The notes under the pieces are model-generated. The model was given only the letters and a program-made list of their open reading frames with translations. It ran no database searches and was not told the origin of the DNA. A program made the position numbers and the translations under genes. Shown one piece after another: positions 10,316 to 12,104 of a stretch of DNA of 12,104 nucleotides. This DNA is from a bacterium (lineage in GTDB: Bacteria > Krumholzibacteriota > Krumholzibacteriia > JACNKJ01). Each line of letters starts with the position of its first letter. Positions within the stretch are counted from its first letter, which is position 1. The stretch is from assembly GCA_014382085.1 (NCBI GenBank), contig JACNKJ010000115.1, positions 1-12,104 of the forward strand, given 5' to 3'.

Positions 10316-12104
10316 ATGGAGAAATCATCACAGCGGCGGCGCCTGCCCGTCGAAAAGCTACGTTGGACCTGCGACCCCGCCACCTTGCCCATGGACGTTC
10401 ACAGCGGCAATCATCGTTCGCTGGAGATCATCGGCCAGGAACGCGCCCTGGATGCCTTGCGAATGGGTTTGGACATTCGAAAGACCGGCTACCACATCTT
10501 CGTTACGGGTACCGAGGGTACTGGACGCACTACCACCATCCGGCGGGTCCTGGAAGATCGGAAGAGCAAGGTGGAGTTGGAGGACCTCTGCTATGTTTTC
10601 AACTTCGACGATTTCGATTCCCCTCTTCTCATACATTTTCCCTCGGGTGAAGGCCGCGACTTCAAAAACCGCCTGGGACGCATGGTGGCGAGTTTGCGTC
10701 GCCACGTGCCGACTCTCTACAAGAGCGAGAGTTATCAGAAGCGTCTGAATCGCCTGGAGCGCGGGTTCCGTCAACTTCAAGAAGAGGCGGGCCGCCAGTT
10801 TTCCGACAAGGCACATAAACTCGGGTTTCAAATTGTGGAAATGCAATCGGGCGCCTACAGCCATCCCGATCTTGTGGTGGGTATGGGTGAGGAGCAGCTG
10901 GAGATCAACGAGTTGAGCAATCTCGTTGAGCGCGGCGATATCACCGAAGACCAGCGTGGAGCCCTGGTGAACGCTTATGAGTCATTGAGCGAGGAACTCA
11001 AGAGCGTGATACGCGCCAATACGCGTTTGGATGAAGAGCTTCAGCTGGAAGCGCGGCGTCTGGAGCAATCGGTGGTTCGGCCATTGATTCGCGACGGTAT
11101 TGAAATCCTGCGCAAAAAATTCGAGGGTGAGCGAGTTCAGCGCTATCTGGAGCAGGTGGAGGAGGCCTTACTCGAGGAATCTTGGGTCAAGAGAGATGAT
11201 GCGGAAAGCGAAATGCAGGAGCCTTTCTTCCGCTACTTCGTGAATCTGGTGGTGGACAATACGCGGCAGAATACCTCGCCTGTGATAATCGAAAATCAGC
11301 CGGGCTTCACTCAACTCTTCGGTAACATCGAGCGAAAAACTCTCCCCAACGGCGTTTCCTTTTTCGACTATCGTCAGATCAAGGCAGGGTCTATCGCCCG
11401 AGCCCAGGGTGGAACCCTGGTGATCATGGCGCGCGACCTGCTTGATGAGCCCACGGTTTGGCCGGCACTCAAACGCGTGCTGCGCAACCAGAAACTCGAA
11501 ATTCAAGGTTACGACACGCAGAACCGCCAGACCCTCGGCGGACTGAAGCCCGAGCCCATCGATCTGGATGTGAAGGTCATCCTGGTGGGCGACAGCGAAC
11601 TGTATCATCTGCTTCTTCAAGGCGACCCGGATCTTCAGCGGGTCTTTCGCATCAAGGCCGATTTTGAAACCCACATGCCCCGCACCAAGGGCAATCTGCG
11701 CCGATACGTTTCCTTCATTCGAAAAGTCCAAAAGTCGGATAGCCTGCTTCCCGTCAAAGCTCCGGGTCTGGCGTCGCTGGTGGAATTCGGTGTGCGCTTG
11801 GCCGGGCGCAAGAATCGTCTTTCCACTCGCTTCTCCAAGCTTGTGGACGTCCTTATCGAGGCAGACTACATGGCCCGCAAGGCCAAGGCCAAGAGCATCG
11901 GCGTTGAACACATCGAGGCAGCACTCGAAGATCGCAATCGTCGTTTCGGGTCTGCGGAGCAGCACATGCAGGAGGCTTTCAGAGACGGCACCATGCTGCT
12001 GGACACTTCAGGTATGGAAGTGGGTCAGGTGAACGGTCTCTTCGTGTTGGAGCAATGGGATCATCATTTCGGCCAGCCCATGCGTATGACCGCCACGGTG
12101 TCTC
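10316..12104 (+). CDS. Lon-like ATP-dependent protease (AAA_32/LonB type), N-terminal 596 codons
   Basis: The gene runs off the right edge, and the frame is open for 596 codons from ATG 10316, preceded by GGAGGAG (10306-10312). It belongs to the group annotated as Lon-related ATP-dependent proteases, usually near 800 residues, so roughly the last quarter (most of the protease domain with its Ser-Lys dyad) is missing from view. Visible are an N-terminal GQERALDALRMGLDI helix, a P-loop-like VTGTEGTGRTTTIRR (64-77), a long charged helical insert (about 120-300), then FGNIER and GSIARAQGGTLVIMARDLL with a Walker-B-like strand at 367-374. VILVGD (sensor region), DPDLQRVFRIKADFE, a helical LID, and SGMEVGQVNGLFVL at about 565-578 (the family's entry into the Lon protease domain) follow. 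The P-loop has Arg71 where Lys is canonical. It should act as a cytosolic protein-quality protease. It is separated from the kinase gene by 160 bp and probably has its own promoter. Confidence 0.92.
   Translation, partial: MEKSSQRRRLPVEKLRWTCDPATLPMDVHSGNHRSLEIIGQERALDALRMGLDIRKTGYHIFVTGTEGTGRTTTIRRVLEDRKSKVELEDLCYVFNFDDFDSPLLIHFPSGEGRDFKNRLGRMVASLRRHVPTLYKSESYQKRLNRLERGFRQLQEEAGRQFSDKAHKLGFQIVEMQSGAYSHPDLVVGMGEEQLEINELSNLVERGDITEDQRGALVNAYESLSEELKSVIRANTRLDEELQLEARRLEQSVVRPLIRDGIEILRKKFEGERVQRYLEQVEEALLEESWVKRDDAESEMQEPFFRYFVNLVVDNTRQNTSPVIIENQPGFTQLFGNIERKTLPNGVSFFDYRQIKAGSIARAQGGTLVIMARDLLDEPTVWPALKRVLRNQKLEIQGYDTQNRQTLGGLKPEPIDLDVKVILVGDSELYHLLLQGDPDLQRVFRIKADFETHMPRTKGNLRRYVSFIRKVQKSDSLLPVKAPGLASLVEFGVRLAGRKNRLSTRFSKLVDVLIEADYMARKAKAKSIGVEHIEAALEDRNRRFGSAEQHMQEAFRDGTMLLDTSGMEVGQVNGLFVLEQWDHHFGQPMRMTATVS

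Noticed and set aside
11168..11965. A 265-codon open frame on the minus strand inside the Lon-like protease gene.
   Set aside because: It lies fully antisense to a well-supported protease frame, its protein has no recognisable domain, and it has no credible ribosome site. It is a by-product of codon bias in the real gene.

Overview
The window comes from a bacterial chromosome, most likely a Gram-negative. It encodes a lipobox lipoprotein, two other exported proteins, a classical OmpR-type two-component system with a periplasmic sensor loop, a FolC homologue and a Lon-like protease of the AAA_32/LonB kind. Most genes have clear Shine-Dalgarno sequences (AGGAGG, AAGGAG, GGAGGA). ATG, GTG and TTG starts are all used, and TAG, TAA and TGA all serve as ordinary stops. 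By eye the base composition is moderately GC-rich, except for one clearly AT-richer gene (the ankyrin lipoprotein). I cannot place the phylum from sequence reading alone.

Layout. 1-424: the 3' end of folC. 528-1928: an AT-rich ankyrin-repeat lipoprotein, followed by a 263-bp gap that holds one small hairpin and no gene. 2192-4324: a tight rightward run encoding an ABM-type monooxygenase, a DUF1801 protein broken by an in-frame TAG, two VOC (glyoxalase/bleomycin-resistance fold) proteins and a GNAT acetyltransferase. 4332-4706: a VOC gene on the minus strand, divergent from an HxlR-type regulator (4807-5361). The 100 bp between them holds two face-to-face promoters over one perfect inverted repeat. 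5437-7415: a second rightward run encoding a fourth VOC protein, an exported DUF6265-like protein, a DUF899 thioredoxin-fold protein with a CxxC motif and a DUF2087 protein. 7540-10156: an exported PepSY-like acidic protein, then a response regulator and histidine kinase pair. 10316 to the right edge: the first 596 codons of a Lon-like ATP-dependent protease.

How the parts may work together. The region 2.2-7.4 kb is rich in small cytosolic enzymes of families often tied to electrophile, quinone, aldehyde or drug detoxification (ABM, VOC, GNAT, DUF899) around an HxlR regulator, a family whose studied members sense such compounds through cysteine. A detoxification island is therefore a reasonable inference, but no substrate can be read from the sequence. 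The regulator is unusual because it carries two HxlR domains in one chain, with the N-terminal cysteine kept only in the first. The PepSY-like protein and two-component system form a separate envelope-sensing module.

I found no CRISPR array, tRNA, rRNA, transposase or integrase. The most unusual items are the single-chain double HxlR regulator with its operator/promoter overlap, the amber-interrupted DUF1801 gene, the ankyrin lipoprotein with an unrecognised C-terminal domain, and two structured leader regions (6306-6355 and 7930-7985).
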